Assembly (NCBI GenBank): GCA_022711405.1 | Contig: JAKLFC010000002.1 | Coordinates: 371,772-435,771, forward strand | DNA: 64,000 nt | Origin: Bacteroidota bacterium | GTDB taxonomy: Bacteria; Bacteroidota; Bacteroidia; Bacteroidales; JAGONC01 | Direction of reading: 5' to 3' | Part shown: positions 9,930 to 18,671 of the stretch, in pieces | How the letters are laid out: every line of letters begins with the position of its first letter | Numbering within the stretch: the stretch's first letter is position 1 | The notes under the pieces: model-generated | What the model was told of the DNA's origin: nothing | The model's database searches: none | Seen by the model: the letters and a program-made list of their open reading frames with translations, nothing else | Position numbers and translations under genes: made by a program

Positions 9930-10167
9930 GTTCAATGATGTGTTGGCAAGGCTGTACTACCCGTCAGAATAAATCGTACTATAAAAGTATAAAATAAACC
10001 TGAACTATGTTCCCGCTCCAAAACCTTTTATTTCCCCCTGTTCTAAAGGATTGACCACCCTGGGAATGAAAGGAATTTCATCAAAAAGTACGTTATTATG
10101 CTAAAATAGTATTACTGTAAAGCGGGCCCGGAATATGAACTTTACATGAATTTTGCTCCTTTTATCC
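9930..10167. promoter_or_regulatory. Divergent intergenic region between araC-type regulator and mannan operon
   Basis: 238 bp, AT-rich. It must carry the promoters of both the regulator and the GH26 gene. Two A/T-rich segments contain opposed TACT/AGTA elements (around 9968-9990 and 10086-10120) that could be regulator half-sites, but they do not match each other well. The best promoter-like octamer on the plus strand is GAATTTTG near 10149, one mismatch from the Bacteroidota -7 consensus TAnnTTTG. No convincing -33 element was found. Confidence 0.3.
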
Positions 10168-11331
10168 ATGAAACCGTTTCACACGAACATGTGCCTCAGA
10201 AACCTCATATATTTCCTGCCTGCTTTGGCCTGTCTGTTCATAATGGGTTGTAATGACCTGGAAAATAATACTATATCCATGGCTGATCTGCAGGCAACAC
10301 CTGAAACCCGGAATCTTTTATCGGAAATGAAATTGCTTGTCGCCACAGGGACCATGATCGGTCATCAGGATGACCTGGCCTACGGGATAGGCTGGATCGC
10401 TCCCAACGGGAAATCGGATATTTACAGGATCTGTTCGGACTATCCGGCTGTCTTTGGGTGGGACCTCGGCCACATCGAAACCGGTTCCCCGGTCAACCTG
10501 GATTCGGTTCCCTTTGCCGATATAAAAACCTATGCCCGGCAGGTTCACGCTATGGGAGCCATCAATACCTTCAGCTGGCACTGCAATAATCCGCTGACCG
10601 GCGGATCAGCCTGGGATAGCCAGACTCCCGGCGTGGTGGCGGGTATTCTTCCCGGAGGAGAACAGCATACCAGATACCTGCAATGGCTGGATCAGCTGGC
10701 GGTATTCTTCAACGAACTGACTGATGACAACAATAAACCCATACCACTGATTTTCAGGCCATTTCATGAACAGACAGGAGACTGGTTCTGGTGGGGGAAC
10801 ACCCACTGCACTCCTGATGAATTCATCCGGTTGTGGCAGTTCACCGTCACGTACCTGAATGAGACCAAACAGGTGCATAACCTCCTGTGGGCCTATTCAG
10901 CAGCTGACCGTTTTCAGCATAAAAAGGATTTCATGGAACGATATCCCGGTGACAGGTATGCGGATATCGTTGGATTCGATCAGTATCAGCAGCCCGGGCA
11001 ATCCTATGAGGATTTTGTTGAAGCCATGAAAAGCAGGATTTCATTGCTGGCTGAAATTGCCAAAGAGCATGACAAGCTTCCGGCCATTACAGAAATGGGT
11101 TATGAGCAGATCCCCTACCCGGCCTGGTGGACCCATGTGGTATGGCCCATCCTGAAGGATAGCGGATTGTCGTATGCATTGTTCTGGCGGAATGCTGCCA
11201 ACAGGCCCAACCATTATTATGTTCCATACCCCGGCCAGATCAGCGAGGAGAATTTCGTCCTTTTCTATGATCTTCCCAGAACGCTTTTCCAGAAGGACAT
11301 CCAGGAAAGATCCCTTTACGACCACCCTTAA
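10168..11331 (+). CDS. manA: GH26 beta-mannanase, lipoprotein
   Basis: 387 residues from ATG 10168, chosen over an upstream TTG because it gives a standard lipoprotein leader with lipobox FIMGC (Cys28). The GH26 barrel shows the acid/base Glu201 in RPFHEQTGDWFWWG and the nucleophile Glu309 in AITEMGYE. In Bacteroides fragilis the corresponding GH26 enzyme (ManA) releases mannobiose from beta-mannan and is encoded beside a phosphorylase, a transporter and an epimerase; the same four genes follow here in one run. The enzyme is lipid-anchored, in the periplasm or at the cell surface. Symbol given by analogy with that cluster. Confidence 0.9.
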   Translation: MKPFHTNMCLRNLIYFLPALACLFIMGCNDLENNTISMADLQATPETRNLLSEMKLLVATGTMIGHQDDLAYGIGWIAPNGKSDIYRICSDYPAVFGWDLGHIETGSPVNLDSVPFADIKTYARQVHAMGAINTFSWHCNNPLTGGSAWDSQTPGVVAGILPGGEQHTRYLQWLDQLAVFFNELTDDNNKPIPLIFRPFHEQTGDWFWWGNTHCTPDEFIRLWQFTVTYLNETKQVHNLLWAYSAADRFQHKKDFMERYPGDRYADIVGFDQYQQPGQSYEDFVEAMKSRISLLAEIAKEHDKLPAITEMGYEQIPYPAWWTHVVWPILKDSGLSYALFWRNAANRPNHYYVPYPGQISEENFVLFYDLPRTLFQKDIQERSLYDHP

Positions 11332-11347
11332 AATACCAGAATAACGT

Positions 11348-12529
11348 ATGAACAATAGCTTTGAAGAACGCCTTCGCTCCCTGAACCATCGGTATGAAGA
11401 GCTGGTGGAGCGGCCTAACAGGCAAAAAGACTGCTTCAACGGAATTTTCAGCCGTTACGAACACCCGGTGCTGACTGCCGGCCATGTACCCCTGTCGTGG
11501 AGGTACGACCTGGATCCGTCAGCCAATCCTTTTCTACTGGAACGGATCGGCGTAAATGCTGTCTTCAATGCAGGGGCCATAAAATTCAACGGTAACTATG
11601 TGCTGGTGGCAAGGGTGGAGGGATCAGACCGTAAATCCTTCTTTGCCATTGCTGAAAGCCCCAACGGAGTGGATCATTTCCGTTTTCGCCCCTTTCCCGT
11701 ACATCTGCCGGAAGCCTCCGTTCCCGATGTCAATGTTTACGACATGCGGCTGACCCGGCATGAGGACGGATGGATCTATGGGATCTTTTGCTCCGAGCGG
11801 AAGGATCCCGCAGCCCTTCCCGGGGATCTTTCATCTGCGATAGCCACCGCCGGCATTGTACGTACCCATGATCTGGAAAACTGGGAACGGCTTCCCGATC
11901 TGAAGTCCAAAAGCCAGCAACGGAATGTGGTTCTTCACCCTGAATTCATTCATGGCCAGTATGCACTGTACACCCGTCCACAGGATGGATTTATTGACGC
12001 TGGCAGCGGAGGGGGGATCGGATGGGCGCTGATCCGTGACATTACAAAGGCTGAAATCCGGGAGGAACGCATCATTGACCCGCGGCAGTATCACACCATC
12101 AAGGAATTGAAAAACGGAGAGGGGCCTGCGCCCATTAAAACCAGTAAGGGGTGGCTGCATCTGGCCCACGGCGTCAGAGGCTGCGCAGCGGGTCTTCGTT
12201 ATGTACTTTATATGTATATGACCGCACTGGAGGATCCTTCCCGCGTGACCGCACAGCCTGCAGGATATCTCATAGCCCCGGAGGAAGAAGAACGCACCGG
12301 TGATGTGTCAAATGTCGTATTTTCCAACGGCTGGATTGCCGATGACGATGGGACGGTGTTCATCTACTACGCTTCCTCTGATTCGCGGATGCACGTGGCA
12401 GTTTCATCCATTGACCGGCTCACGGATTACTGCCTGAATACTCCCCCGGATCAGCTGCGCTCAGCTTTGTCGGTAAAGACGATCCGGGAACTTATCCTGA
12501 AAAATAAGGCCTATCCTGGCCATCCATAA
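11348..12529 (+). CDS. GH130 4-O-beta-D-mannosyl-D-glucose phosphorylase
   Basis: 393 residues with no signal peptide, so cytoplasmic. This is a five-bladed propeller GH130 enzyme, subfamily 1-like by its length and its motifs. The catalytic acid is probably Asp132 in VNVYDMRL, and phosphate-binding Arg/Lys/His residues lie in regions such as VVLHPEF and [20 protein letters not shown]. The reaction is phosphorolysis of mannosyl-glucose to mannose-1-phosphate and glucose. It sits 16 nt after the GH26 gene and before the importer and epimerase, the complete phosphorolytic mannan pathway. Alternative: a GH130_2 mannooligosaccharide phosphorylase, judged less likely because of the adjacent epimerase. 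Confidence 0.9.
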   Translation: MNNSFEERLRSLNHRYEELVERPNRQKDCFNGIFSRYEHPVLTAGHVPLSWRYDLDPSANPFLLERIGVNAVFNAGAIKFNGNYVLVARVEGSDRKSFFAIAESPNGVDHFRFRPFPVHLPEASVPDVNVYDMRLTRHEDGWIYGIFCSERKDPAALPGDLSSAIATAGIVRTHDLENWERLPDLKSKSQQRNVVLHPEFIHGQYALYTRPQDGFIDAGSGGGIGWALIRDITKAEIREERIIDPRQYHTIKELKNGEGPAPIKTSKGWLHLAHGVRGCAAGLRYVLYMYMTALEDPSRVTAQPAGYLIAPEEEERTGDVSNVVFSNGWIADDDGTVFIYYASSDSRMHVAVSSIDRLTDYCLNTPPDQLRSALSVKTIRELILKNKAYPGHP

Positions 12530-12585
12530 TCTCCGGAACCTTCTTTGGCAAAACATATCCATAATGCCCACAAAGGAATTGAACC

Positions 12586-13992
12586 ATGACAACTGAAAAA
12601 CTCCGGTTACGGGAAAAAACAGGATACGGTTTTGGCGATCTCGCATCATCGATGTTCTGGAAAATATTCGGGATGTACCTGCTTTTTTTCTACACCGATA
12701 TTTTTGGTCTGCCTGCTGCAGCGGTGGGTACCATGTTCCTGGTGACCCGTATCTGGGACACCCTGTTCGATCCGGTGGTGGGCGTGCTTGCCGACCGCAC
12801 CCGGTCCCGGTGGGGAAAATTTCGTCCATACCTTCTGTGGTTCGCCCTGCCCTTCGGGATCATCGGTACACTCATGTTCGTCACCCCGGGATTCAATACT
12901 ACCGGTAAACTCGTGTATGCCTATATCACATACTCGCTGATGATGGGTGTGTACTCCATGATCAACGTACCCTATGCGTCGCTGCTGGGGGTGATGTCGG
13001 CCAACATTAAGGAACGCAATGTCCTGTCATCGTTCCGAATGGTCTTTGCCTTTATCGGAAGCTTCATCGCACTGCTGCTCATCGAGCCCCTGGTAAAATT
13101 CTTCACCGGTAGCAGCGGGAATTCCCAAACCGGTTGGACACTGGGTGTCATGGTCATCGCGATCCTGTGCGTTCTCTTTTTCCTGGGCTGCTTCCTTCTC
13201 ACCCGGGAAAGGGTTAAACCGATCGCCACCAGGAATGATTCGCTCAAAGACGACATCAGGGACCTTGTGCGGAACCGTCCGTGGTGGATCCTGCTGGGCG
13301 CCGGCATGGCCGCCCTGATCTTCAACTCGATCCGCGACGGTGCCGCTGTGTACTATTTCAAGTATTTCGTCCAGAGTGATGCCACGTTACATTTACCCTT
13401 TTCCGGGACAGCCATCACACTGACTACATTGTACCTGGTGCTGGGACAGGCTTTCAATATCATAGGCATCATCACCGTGACCCCGCTTTCGAACCGGTTC
13501 GGCAAAAAAATGACCTACCTTGGTGCCATGGCTGGCGCCACGGTACTGAGCCTTGCCTTCTACTTCATCCCCAGGGAAAGCATCGGGTGGATCCTGGTCA
13601 TGCAATGCCTGATCAGTATGTGCGCCGGCAGCATCTTCCCGCTCCTTTGGTCCATGTATGCAGATATAGCAGATTATTCCGAATGGAAGACAGGCCGCCG
13701 CGCCACGGGACTGATCTTCTCCTCCTCCTCCATGTCACAAAAATTCGGCTGGACCCTGGGCGGCGCCCTGACCGGGTGGCTGCTGGGGTATTACGGGTTT
13801 AAGGCCAATGTCGTTCAGACAGAAGACGTACAGACCGGTATCCGGTTGATGCTGAGCTTCTTCCCTGCAATCGGAACCCTTTTGTCAGTCCTCTTTATCG
13901 CTTTTTATCCGCTTAACGAAAAACACATGCACACGGTCACCAGTGAACTGAAGGAAAAACGAATGCAGTACCCAACCGAACAGATCCAATGA
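12586..13992 (+). CDS. GPH-family (glycoside-pentoside-hexuronide) sugar:cation symporter
   Basis: 468 residues with about 12 membrane segments and no signal peptide. The N-terminus LREKTGYGFGDLASSMFW, the loop DPVVGVLADRTRSRWGKFRPY and the motif MINVPYASLLG are characteristic of the GPH/MelB group of MFS-like symporters. It should import a disaccharide, here probably mannobiose made by the GH26 enzyme, across the inner membrane with Na+ or H+. Its last 4 nt overlap the start of the epimerase gene (ATGA), so the two are translationally coupled. Confidence 0.9.
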   Translation: MTTEKLRLREKTGYGFGDLASSMFWKIFGMYLLFFYTDIFGLPAAAVGTMFLVTRIWDTLFDPVVGVLADRTRSRWGKFRPYLLWFALPFGIIGTLMFVTPGFNTTGKLVYAYITYSLMMGVYSMINVPYASLLGVMSANIKERNVLSSFRMVFAFIGSFIALLLIEPLVKFFTGSSGNSQTGWTLGVMVIAILCVLFFLGCFLLTRERVKPIATRNDSLKDDIRDLVRNRPWWILLGAGMAALIFNSIRDGAAVYYFKYFVQSDATLHLPFSGTAITLTTLYLVLGQAFNIIGIITVTPLSNRFGKKMTYLGAMAGATVLSLAFYFIPRESIGWILVMQCLISMCAGSIFPLLWSMYADIADYSEWKTGRRATGLIFSSSSMSQKFGWTLGGALTGWLLGYYGFKANVVQTEDVQTGIRLMLSFFPAIGTLLSVLFIAFYPLNEKHMHTVTSELKEKRMQYPTEQIQ

Positions 13993-15200
13993 ACAGGAAC
14001 GACAGCAGGAGCATGCGACTGGCCCGTGAGGTCCGTGATGAACTGACCACCCATATCCTCCCGTTCTGGACGGATGAGATGCAGGATCAGAAATATGGCG
14101 GATTCTACGGGCGGATGGACGGGAATAACATGATCCACCCCCTTGCGCCCAAAGGAGGTATCCTGAACGCCAGAATCCTCTGGACATTTTCCGCAGCAGC
14201 ACGGCATCTCCGACAGGATATGTACATGGACATGGCCCGGCGAGCCAGGGATTATATACTGACATTCTTCTTTGACGGGACATGGGGCGGAACCTATTGG
14301 AGCGTGGATCATACAGGCCGGCCAGCTGATACGAAAAAGCAGATCTATTCACAGGCGTTCTTCATCTATGCCCTTTCCGAATATACCATGGCCACGGATG
14401 ATGCAGCCTGCAAAGGGGCAGCCATCAGGCTGTTCGAACTGATCGAACGTCACAGCTTCGATCCGGTACATCATGGCTATTTCGAGGCTTTTGACAGACA
14501 GTGGCAACCGCTGGAGGACATGCGGCTCAGCGAGAAAGATGCCAACGAGAAAAAGACCATGAACACACACCTGCACATCCTGGAGGCCTATACAAATTTG
14601 TACCGGGTGTGGCGGGATGAGCTCCTGGCAAAAAAATTACGATCTTTGATCCTGCTGTTTACTGAAAAGATCATCGATCCGGTATCCCATCACCTGAACC
14701 TGTTCTTTGATGAGCAATGGAACCGGAAATCGCGTGTCATTTCGTTCGGTCACGACATTGAGTGTTCTTGGCTTCTTGCGGAGGCTGCTGATACGCTGGG
14801 TGATCGGGTCCTGGCCGGGACGGTGAAGCAGAAATGCCTGAAGGTGGCAGCTGCTGCCGTGGAAGGCATAGGCGAGGATGGCGGCCTCATGTACGAGGCC
14901 GACCCGGTTGCGGGTCACCGGGATGACGACAGGCACTGGTGGCCCCAGGCGGAAGCGGTGGTGGGATTCTATCATGCCTACGAGCTGACCGGAGACATCC
15001 GCTACCTGGATATAGCCGAGAATTGCTTTCATTATATCAGGAATTCACTTATCGATCCCGCTAACGGGGAATGGTACTGGAGCATTAAAGCCGATGGTAC
15101 CATTAACCGGAAGGATGATAAGGCCGGATTCTGGAAATGTCCGTACCATAACAGCAGAATGTGCCTTGAAATCATGCAACGTGTTAAATCACTGGTATGA
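13989..15200 (+). CDS. Cellobiose/mannobiose 2-epimerase (AGE superfamily)
   Basis: 403 residues, cytoplasmic, alpha/alpha-barrel of the N-acylglucosamine 2-epimerase superfamily. Catalytic and binding signatures of cellobiose 2-epimerases are present: NTHLHILEAYTNLYR (His194, His196), FGHDIECSWLL (His255), HWWPQAEAVVG and WKCPYHNSRM (His387). The enzyme converts the reducing-end mannose of mannobiose into glucose, giving mannosyl-glucose, the substrate of the GH130 phosphorylase two genes upstream. Coupled to the symporter gene by a 4-nt overlap. Glucose-epimerising activity on cellobiose or lactose is also usual for the family. Confidence 0.92.
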   Translation: MNRNDSRSMRLAREVRDELTTHILPFWTDEMQDQKYGGFYGRMDGNNMIHPLAPKGGILNARILWTFSAAARHLRQDMYMDMARRARDYILTFFFDGTWGGTYWSVDHTGRPADTKKQIYSQAFFIYALSEYTMATDDAACKGAAIRLFELIERHSFDPVHHGYFEAFDRQWQPLEDMRLSEKDANEKKTMNTHLHILEAYTNLYRVWRDELLAKKLRSLILLFTEKIIDPVSHHLNLFFDEQWNRKSRVISFGHDIECSWLLAEAADTLGDRVLAGTVKQKCLKVAAAAVEGIGEDGGLMYEADPVAGHRDDDRHWWPQAEAVVGFYHAYELTGDIRYLDIAENCFHYIRNSLIDPANGEWYWSIKADGTINRKDDKAGFWKCPYHNSRMCLEIMQRVKSLV

Positions 15201-15251
15201 ATCCCTGGGCAAGCCCGGGAAGCAAATTCCGGTGCAAGCATCGGGGAATTC

Positions 15252-15312
15252 ACCCTATTACCCCTCCCCCGTCCCCTCCCCTGCTAGCAGGGGAGGGGCG
15301 CAGGGGTAGGGT
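15252..15312. repeat. Long GC-rich nested palindrome (REP-like intergenic element)
   Basis: Centre 15273-15298 is a perfect 26-bp inverted repeat: CCCCTCCCCTGCT followed by AGCAGGGGAGGGG. Outside it ACCCT at 15252-15256 pairs with AGGGT at 15308-15312, and ACCCCT pairs with AGGGGT. It lies in the 146-bp gap between the epimerase and GH3 genes. It could form a strong RNA hairpin that attenuates GH3 expression or stabilises the upstream mRNA. No T-tract follows, so it is not a classic terminator. The C-tract/G-tract composition is unlike its surroundings, suggesting a dispersed repetitive element. Confidence 0.75.
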
Positions 15313-15346
15313 ACATTAAATAATTAATATTCAATACATTATCGTT

Positions 15347-17614
15347 ATGAAACAAATAAGACTACTAATCCCTTCTCTATTTATTATCATGGAAATCATA
15401 GTGCCGGGCTGTGCTCCCAAAAATCCTCCACCGGGTGACACAAAGACAACAGCCACCACTGCAAAAGTGGAAGAGCTGCTATCGCAGCTGACCCTGGAAG
15501 AAAAGGTGGGACAGATGACACAAGTCTGTATTGATGTGGTCTCTGTGACCGAAAACGGGGTCATTGCGGAACCCCACCAGGTAGATCCTGTAAAACTCCG
15601 CAAGGCCATCGTTGATTATCATGTCGGTTCGATCCTTAATGTGGCCAACCACTGCTATAGTCGTGATCACTGGTATGAGATCATGTCGGCCATACGGGAA
15701 ATGTCGGAACAGAATCAGTGCAAGATACCTGTCCTGTACGGTATTGATGCCATACACGGGAACAACTACTGTGAGAACGCAACCCTGTTCCCTCAGCAGA
15801 TCGCCATGGCAGCCACATGGAATCCAGGACTCATGGAGCAGGCTGCCTCCATTACGGCGTATGAAACCCGTGCTGCAGCCATCCCGTGGAACTTCTCCCC
15901 CGTGCTCGACATCGGTCGGCAGGCTGCCTGGTCACGAATCTGGGAAACATTCGGTGAGGACGTTTTCCTGGCTAATCAAATGACGCAGGCCATCGTGAAA
16001 GGTTATGAGGGTAGCGATATCGGAAATAAATACAAGGTGGCTTCCTGTATGAAGCACTATTTGGGGTACGGTTTTCCGGTATCGGGAAAAGACCGCACAC
16101 CGGCATGGATCCCGGATAACTTTCTCAGGGAATACTTCCTTCCGCCCTTTGAACAGGCTGTGGAATGCGGAGCCCACACCATCATGATCAACTCGGGTGA
16201 GATCAACGGAGTTCCAGTCCATGCCAGCCATTATATCCTTACCGAAATCCTCCGTAATGAACTGCATTTTGAGGGGCTGGCGGTAAGCGACTGGGAGGAT
16301 ATCATCCGCCTGCACACCAAGCACCACGTGGCAGCCACACCCAGGGAAGCGGTCAGGATGGCGGTCATGGCAGGAGTGGATATGAGCATGGTTCCGTATG
16401 ATTACTCCTTCTACGATCATCTGCTGGAATTGGCCAGGGAAGGATCGGTACCCGCCTGGCGCATTGATGAGGCAGTCAGGCGTATCCTGACCTTAAAGGT
16501 CAAACTGGGTCTTTTTGAGAACCTGTATTACCCTGCTTCCGATTATCCCGACTTTGCGTCGGAAAAGCACCGGCTGGCCAGCCTTGAGGCAGCAAGGGAA
16601 TGCATCACCCTGCTGAAAAACGAGGATCATGTCCTACCCCTGCCTAAAAATGCCCGGGTTCTGGTCACGGGATTTGCGGCCAACACCATGGCAAGCCTCA
16701 ATGGCGGATGGTCGCATACCTGGCAGGGAGATCAGGCCGATCGTTACGCTTCTGACAAACTGACCATCCTGGAAGCCATCCGGTCAGCAATAGGAGAAAA
16801 TAACGTCGCATGGGCTGAAGGTACACGATTCGATGAACTTACAGATATTGACCGGGCGCTGCAGCTGGCCCGGTCTGCCGATTACATTATCCTTTGCCTT
16901 GGCGAAATGGCTTACTGCGAGCAACCGGGAACCATCGGCGACATATCCCTGCCTCCAGCGCAGGCAGAACTTGCCAACCGGTTGGCGTCGGCAGGAAAAC
17001 CCGTGATCCTGGTCCTTACCGAAGGAAGACCACGTCTCATCTCGGCTTTCGCAGAAAATATGGACGCCATTCTGATTGCCTACCTGCCGGGCAACGAAGG
17101 AGGCATCGCCATCACCGATGTTTTGTTCGGCGATGTCAATCCCTCGGGGAAATTGCCTTATACCTACCCTCGTTCCCCCAATGCACTGATCAACTACGAC
17201 CATAAGTACACCGAGCAGGTGTCCGAAGTCGTTTCCATACCCCAGTTTGAATTCGGCTACGGATTGAGCTACACCTCTTTCAGCTATTCAGGGCTATCCT
17301 TGTCGGCCGGTGACATACGTTCTGCCGATTCACTCAGGATAAGTATTGATGTAACGAATACGGGTAACCTGGCAGGTAAAGAGGTGGTACAGCTCTATAT
17401 TTCCGATCTGTATGCCTCCATCACGCCGCCTGTGAAGCGGTTGCGTGGTTTTCAGAAAGTGGAGCTGGCTCCGGGTCAGACCCAGACAGTCATCTTTACC
17501 ATCCATCCCTCTGAGCTTGCCTTTGTCAATGCAGACTCGCAGTGGGTGACCGAGCCCGGTGAGTTTGAGGTGAAGATTGGTGATCAGGCTGGACGGTTCA
17601 CGTTGAATGACTAA
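15347..17614 (+). CDS. GH3 beta-glucosidase-like lipoprotein
   Basis: 755 residues with a lipobox IVPGC (Cys22). Full three-domain GH3 enzyme: barrel with KHYLGYGFPVSGKDR and the nucleophile Asp315 in GLAVSDWED, an alpha/beta sandwich (LLKNEDHVLPLPK onward), and a C-terminal fibronectin-III-like domain ending with PGEFEVKIG. The family removes terminal beta-linked glucose (sometimes xylose) from oligosaccharides. It closes the hemicellulose cluster after a 146-bp gap with a large palindrome, so it may be separately expressed. A role in removing glucose from glucomannan or xyloglucan oligosaccharides is inferred. Its stop codon overlaps the convergent DUF4837 gene's stop. Confidence 0.9.
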   Translation: MKQIRLLIPSLFIIMEIIVPGCAPKNPPPGDTKTTATTAKVEELLSQLTLEEKVGQMTQVCIDVVSVTENGVIAEPHQVDPVKLRKAIVDYHVGSILNVANHCYSRDHWYEIMSAIREMSEQNQCKIPVLYGIDAIHGNNYCENATLFPQQIAMAATWNPGLMEQAASITAYETRAAAIPWNFSPVLDIGRQAAWSRIWETFGEDVFLANQMTQAIVKGYEGSDIGNKYKVASCMKHYLGYGFPVSGKDRTPAWIPDNFLREYFLPPFEQAVECGAHTIMINSGEINGVPVHASHYILTEILRNELHFEGLAVSDWEDIIRLHTKHHVAATPREAVRMAVMAGVDMSMVPYDYSFYDHLLELAREGSVPAWRIDEAVRRILTLKVKLGLFENLYYPASDYPDFASEKHRLASLEAARECITLLKNEDHVLPLPKNARVLVTGFAANTMASLNGGWSHTWQGDQADRYASDKLTILEAIRSAIGENNVAWAEGTRFDELTDIDRALQLARSADYIILCLGEMAYCEQPGTIGDISLPPAQAELANRLASAGKPVILVLTEGRPRLISAFAENMDAILIAYLPGNEGGIAITDVLFGDVNPSGKLPYTYPRSPNALINYDHKYTEQVSEVVSIPQFEFGYGLSYTSFSYSGLSLSAGDIRSADSLRISIDVTNTGNLAGKEVVQLYISDLYASITPPVKRLRGFQKVELAPGQTQTVIFTIHPSELAFVNADSQWVTEPGEFEVKIGDQAGRFTLND

Positions 17615-18594
17615 TCCGTGAATCCGACGGTACGGCAAATGGCTTCCACATGATGGAGCAATACCGTTTTGGGGGCATTGGGTGCGTATACATATCCCTC
17701 GAGGGTTACCAGCCGGTCATGTTTGTCGTCCACCATGGTGTAGCTGACAAATGGCCCGCCCATGAAATCGCCCATGGTTTCCCAGGTACCCCTTGTTTCA
17801 ACGGTGAACCGGTCGTTGATCAGCCGGCGGTGAAAGGATGGCTTGATGTTGTTGACATCCGTTGTCATAAACGAACCCTGGCTTGGGCCGGGTATCCAGT
17901 TCATGGTGTACAGGTTCCTTCGCCGGATGATATTGTCGTTGCTGAACTGAACGGTATCGGTGTACGGCTCCAGGTAAATGAGAATGCCCTGGCTTGTCTT
18001 GAGGGTTTCCTTCCGTAGCCAGATGAATTCACTGGTCTTTTTGGCAAGTACAAATCCGACCGGGATCACAAGGGATATGTTGTATTCACTTTCCAGCTGT
18101 TTGATCAGCTTATATTCGGGATAGGTTTTATCCGTTTTGGTAGCCCTGGCATAGTCTGTTTCCAGAAAAAGATCCATGAATGCTTTTTTATTGCTGTCGA
18201 CCTCAGCCACCAGGTCCATATACGATGGAGCCGTGACCTTGATGACCCTCTGTGGCTCGGCCCAAAGGTCTTTTCGTGTTTCCAGCAACGGTTTCCGGTT
18301 CCCGGGATCCACGGTGAGAATAAGAATATTGTGATGGGCCTGGAACATTTTACCGAAACCGGTCACTTCAAGATGAGCCAGGGTGAAACGGGGTTCCGGC
18401 TGAGGAAGGGTGGTTTGTATCTGGCCGAAGAAGTTCCTCAGCGTATCCCCCAGGCTTCCATCCCATTGCTCTTTGTTGTCGGTCACGACGAGGATCTCCA
18501 GGGTTGCACCGCTGGAATCTTCCCTTCTGGGAGATTTATCCTGTTTCCGCTGGCATCCGGATGAGAACAGGGTCGCCAGGAAAATACCCAGCAT
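17611..18594 (-). CDS. DUF4837-family lipoprotein
   Basis: 327 residues from ATG 18594, with a short hydrophobic leader and lipobox FSSGC (Cys14). The leader lacks the usual positive residues, so a non-ATG start just upstream (several CTG codons in frame, e.g. before SRYLHTF) is possible; longer starts run into the upstream gene. The body (VVTDNKEQWDGSLGDTLRNFF ... VTAPSYMDL ... YTMVDDKHDRLVTLEGYVYAPN) resembles DUF4837, a Bacteroidota family of unknown function. It follows the lytic transglycosylase gene by 77 nt. Its stop overlaps the GH3 stop by 4 nt on the opposite strand. Confidence 0.75.
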   Translation of the reverse strand: MLGIFLATLFSSGCQRKQDKSPRREDSSGATLEILVVTDNKEQWDGSLGDTLRNFFGQIQTTLPQPEPRFTLAHLEVTGFGKMFQAHHNILILTVDPGNRKPLLETRKDLWAEPQRVIKVTAPSYMDLVAEVDSNKKAFMDLFLETDYARATKTDKTYPEYKLIKQLESEYNISLVIPVGFVLAKKTSEFIWLRKETLKTSQGILIYLEPYTDTVQFSNDNIIRRRNLYTMNWIPGPSQGSFMTTDVNNIKPSFHRRLINDRFTVETRGTWETMGDFMGGPFVSYTMVDDKHDRLVTLEGYVYAPNAPKTVLLHHVEAICRTVGFTD

Positions 18595-18671
18595 CAGAAA
18601 GGTATGCAGGTACCGGCTGCAGGTTAATGATCGCAGCGGTGCGTGGAGATCTGTCTGACTCTGGGATGAGT

